Of a stretch of 64,000 bases of DNA, positions 61,401 to 64,000 are shown one piece after another. The notes under the pieces are model-generated. The model did not search any database. It saw only the letters and a program-made list of their open reading frames with translations, and had not been told where the DNA came from. This DNA comes from Apteryx mantelli. Its lineage: Eukaryota > Chordata > Aves > Apterygiformes > Apterygidae. Position numbers and translations under genes: made by a program. Every line of letters begins with the position of its first letter. The stretch's first letter is position 1. The stretch is from NCBI RefSeq assembly GCF_036417845.1, contig NC_090020.1, positions 33,712,425-33,776,424 of the forward strand, read 5' to 3'.

Positions 61401-64000
61401 GGCTCGCTCTGTAGCCATACCTTGAGCGCTGAGTCTTGTGCTGCGGTGTCAGGAGGCCAGTGCACTGTTCATTTGCCTTTTTATTCCTTGCAAAATACTC
61501 TTTCCCTATGTCCAAAGGCCACCCCTGCACTCTGTACCTCTTCTCACTTAATCTTTAAATGATGTGATCCAACACTCCATTACAAAAATTTGAGGTTGTA
61601 TGCTCTCCTTTTTCATTTTTGCAAGACTTAGGATTTCATAGTATACTACACCATGCCTAAGGAACAGCAGGTTGATTCAGTGTCTGTTTTTCAATTTATT
61701 TTTACTCTCTTCCACTATTGCAATCTCCATTATTTTTAGATTTTAAAGTTCCATTTATCTTCAAGGTTAGATTGCTTGCAAAGTAAGTCTTCTGGCAGCA
61801 ACGGTTTGTGGATCTGCAGCTGAATTCAAGTCTGTCTTGGCCTCATTTGTAAGTTAAAAGTGTCTGTCTCTAGCCATGGGTGAAAATACGAATTGAAATC
61901 AAATGTAAATGTTAGGCATGGCAACCTACATGGCCTTCCATTAATGCAGCCAGTTTGTAACACATGCATCTGGACCACAGTAACTAGGCTCAGTAGAGGA
62001 AGCTGAGCTGTGGGGTTTAGGGCACAGTCTTCCCTGAGATGGCACATATAACTTATAAGGCTCCTCTGTAGAGCTGAATTTGTCCCTGTAGCTAAGCAGA
62101 TTAGGAGAGGCATGCCCTGTATGGTATCTAGTCCCTCTCCTAGCACAACAGTATTTTACTGGCTGTAATGCTCTGTGGCTGCAGAGACGGGGGAGGGATG
62201 GATGCATTTGTTGTAGTTCCTGTGTGTTTTTAGGTGAATTTAAGAATTGGGAAGATGCTGGTATTTTTGCTATTTTATACAGCTCCTATTGCTGTTTTGG
62301 TACATGTTATGCAACTAATTACTTTTTCTAGAAATAGAGATGGTATTATCGAGTAGGTATGCCTTCGGCTATAGGTGTGTAGAAAAACTGCTTTGACCTT
62401 AATCTGAGATATGCTTCCTTAAGAATTTATTGCTTTCTACAGTTACTTACTGCATCACCTGATTAATATTTCCAGTGCATAGCAGAATATCTCTTTTGTG
62501 TTGATATTTCAAAGAGACAAATTTGCTGTGTTGAAGGGCCAGTTCTTTTTCCATACTGTAAACTTCTGTTAGTAATGCTACATCAGCCAAGAGTATTGAT
62601 AGATGTGACCCAAAAGACATTTAATGAGAAGAGAGGGAAGATGAGGAAATTCTCATTTCCTCCATTTGTTCCATTTGGTGTGCCACATGCCCACAGTCAT
62701 AGGGCTGAGAAGTCACTTTACACCACCAGCACCAAACCAGAAATGTTTAAGGATAGAAGTTCTGATGTTCAAAATCAAATTAAAAACAGGGATATTGCAA
62801 AATTATTCTGTGCTGAATAATGTTCAGTACCAGTATGTGTTTTCCATTTCTTTTGCGAGGTCTGGGCAGTGTAAAGTGAAGATATGAGACAGAGACTGCC
62901 ATAGCACATGAATACTTTGTCAAAGAAAGAGCATGTTTATATATATGCTTGTGTTTCCATGTCAATCATATATAAACTGACCTTTGAAGTTCAGAGAAAT
63001 GGCAAGGTTAAGCTTTCTGGCTGTTTGGCAAACCCTGTTTTCAACAGATCAAATAAAATCCTGTTTTGTAATTCTGATGCATAGGAGGTTTCAGCTAAGT
63101 CTTGATATCAGCAAGTAGAGAACTGGGGAGCTTTCAAAACATTCAGAGAGTAACTGGAGACATAACTGGTGCAATTTCTCTGTTTTGTTTATGGCTACCT
63201 GAAGAATACAATATTAATTAGCTGTGTTTTGCATTTTTCAATAACGTTAGTATATCTGACCCTGAAAGACACTGCTGCGATTAGTGCTTCGTTAAGGACT
63301 AATGTTACTTTCCTAATGTTTTCAAACACAGCAGTATCCAAAATGTGCATAAAGAACTTTTAGATATTCGTACAATTTCAAAAGATATTTTAAACCAGAG
63401 ATTTTGGGTCTCCTTTGGTCTGTTTCTTTTGCTGTGACCAGTCCTATTCAGCAAAGGGAGGTGTTTATGCTACTTAGCAGGAAGGGTGGAGACAGGGTGT
63501 CCTAGCAGCATGTAATTCTTCCTACCCCTCAACCTTACAGCCTTTTTTTTTTTTTTTTTGTCCTTACTATTTTTGTTGTGTGTGTAACAATTATAAAATC
63601 AAAACTCGAATCAGCTGGAAGAACAGGACAGTAATTTCCCAGAAGTTTGACCATCCAGCCAGGCATGGGGGGAGCTCATCATCACCCTTAGCTCCTTCCT
63701 TCCTTATTTTGTGGGATTATATAGGACCTGTAAAGTCCCCGTGTTTGCAACATCTTTAAAAAATTTCAAAGGAATTATATGCTAGATATGTTAAAACTGA
63801 ATTTGATTTGTGCAATTTGACTTTTTTGAGTAAATTCAGGATCACAAAGCTGTGAGGAGTGGTGTAATAGAGCTTGACTTGCTACTGTGAAGCCAGCAGC
63901 ACCAAGCCAACCTCTGGCAAAATTCTTGTTCTTTTGAAATCACTGGCAAAAGTCCTGTTTTTGCAGCTGCTTAGCTCGGATGTGTTTCTGTTGGAGGGAA
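58469..64000 (+). other. Start of LRRC2 intron 5
   Basis: It begins with the donor GTAAGA and runs off the window. I searched by eye for the next repeat exon (expected LSNLKQ, then further leucine-rich repeats) and found none. Short open frames on both strands show no repeats of the LxxLxLxxN type. Only a poly(T) tract stands out. Confidence 0.7.
63543..63559 (+). repeat. Poly(T) tract in intron 5
   Basis: Seventeen consecutive T. No LRRC2 acceptor with a following leucine-rich-repeat frame was seen directly downstream, so I do not read it as a polypyrimidine tract of the next exon. Confidence 0.7.

Noticed and set aside
63543..63640. Poly(T) followed by downstream sequence as the acceptor of the next LRRC2 exon
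   Set aside because: No AG followed by a leucine-rich-repeat frame of the expected phase was found in the following sequence.

Overview
This window is a stretch of vertebrate, most likely avian, nuclear DNA. The evidence is an intron-containing gene, long AT-rich non-coding sequence, CR1 retrotransposons ending in the octamer repeat ATTCTGTG typical of bird and reptile CR1, and low overall repeat density. A crocodilian or turtle is not excluded. There are no bacterial-style operons, tRNAs, rRNAs or CRISPR arrays.

The one protein-coding gene I recognise is LRRC2 (leucine-rich repeat containing 2) on the + strand. Four coding exons can be placed to the base: 28268-28392 (with the start codon), 38215-38425, 47147-47303 and 58332-58468. 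They join in frame (630 nt, 210 codons) with GT-AG splice sites throughout. They encode a basic N-terminus, a linker region and the first three and most of a fourth 23-residue leucine-rich repeat. The remaining roughly 160 residues expected from the mammalian protein lie beyond the right edge.

Layout: 1-17.7 kb is intergenic or upstream DNA without a recognisable gene. At 17.7-18.34 kb lies a candidate promoter: an E-box inside an inverted repeat, a consensus MEF2 site, then a compact CpG island ending in a plausible splice donor (putative non-coding exon 1). From 18.3 to 28.2 kb is putative intron 1, with an old CR1 tail. Introns 2 (9.8 kb), 3 (8.7 kb) and 4 (11.0 kb) follow, and 58.5-64.0 kb is the start of intron 5.

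The mobile-element content is the most striking part. A 5'-truncated CR1 copy sits in antisense orientation in intron 3 (41863-42967). A longer one sits in sense orientation in intron 4 (52744-54304) and keeps an uninterrupted 482-codon reverse-transcriptase frame. Over their shared 1,105 bp I count only seven substitutions and no indels. They are therefore young insertions, and they form a long, nearly perfect inverted repeat around LRRC2 exon 4. About 1 kb further on is a heavily decayed L3/CR1-like LINE (about 55250-56115). I found no wholly new gene system. The best leads are the inverted CR1 pair around exon 4, a short upstream ORF overlapping the LRRC2 start codon, and the muscle-type promoter arrangement.
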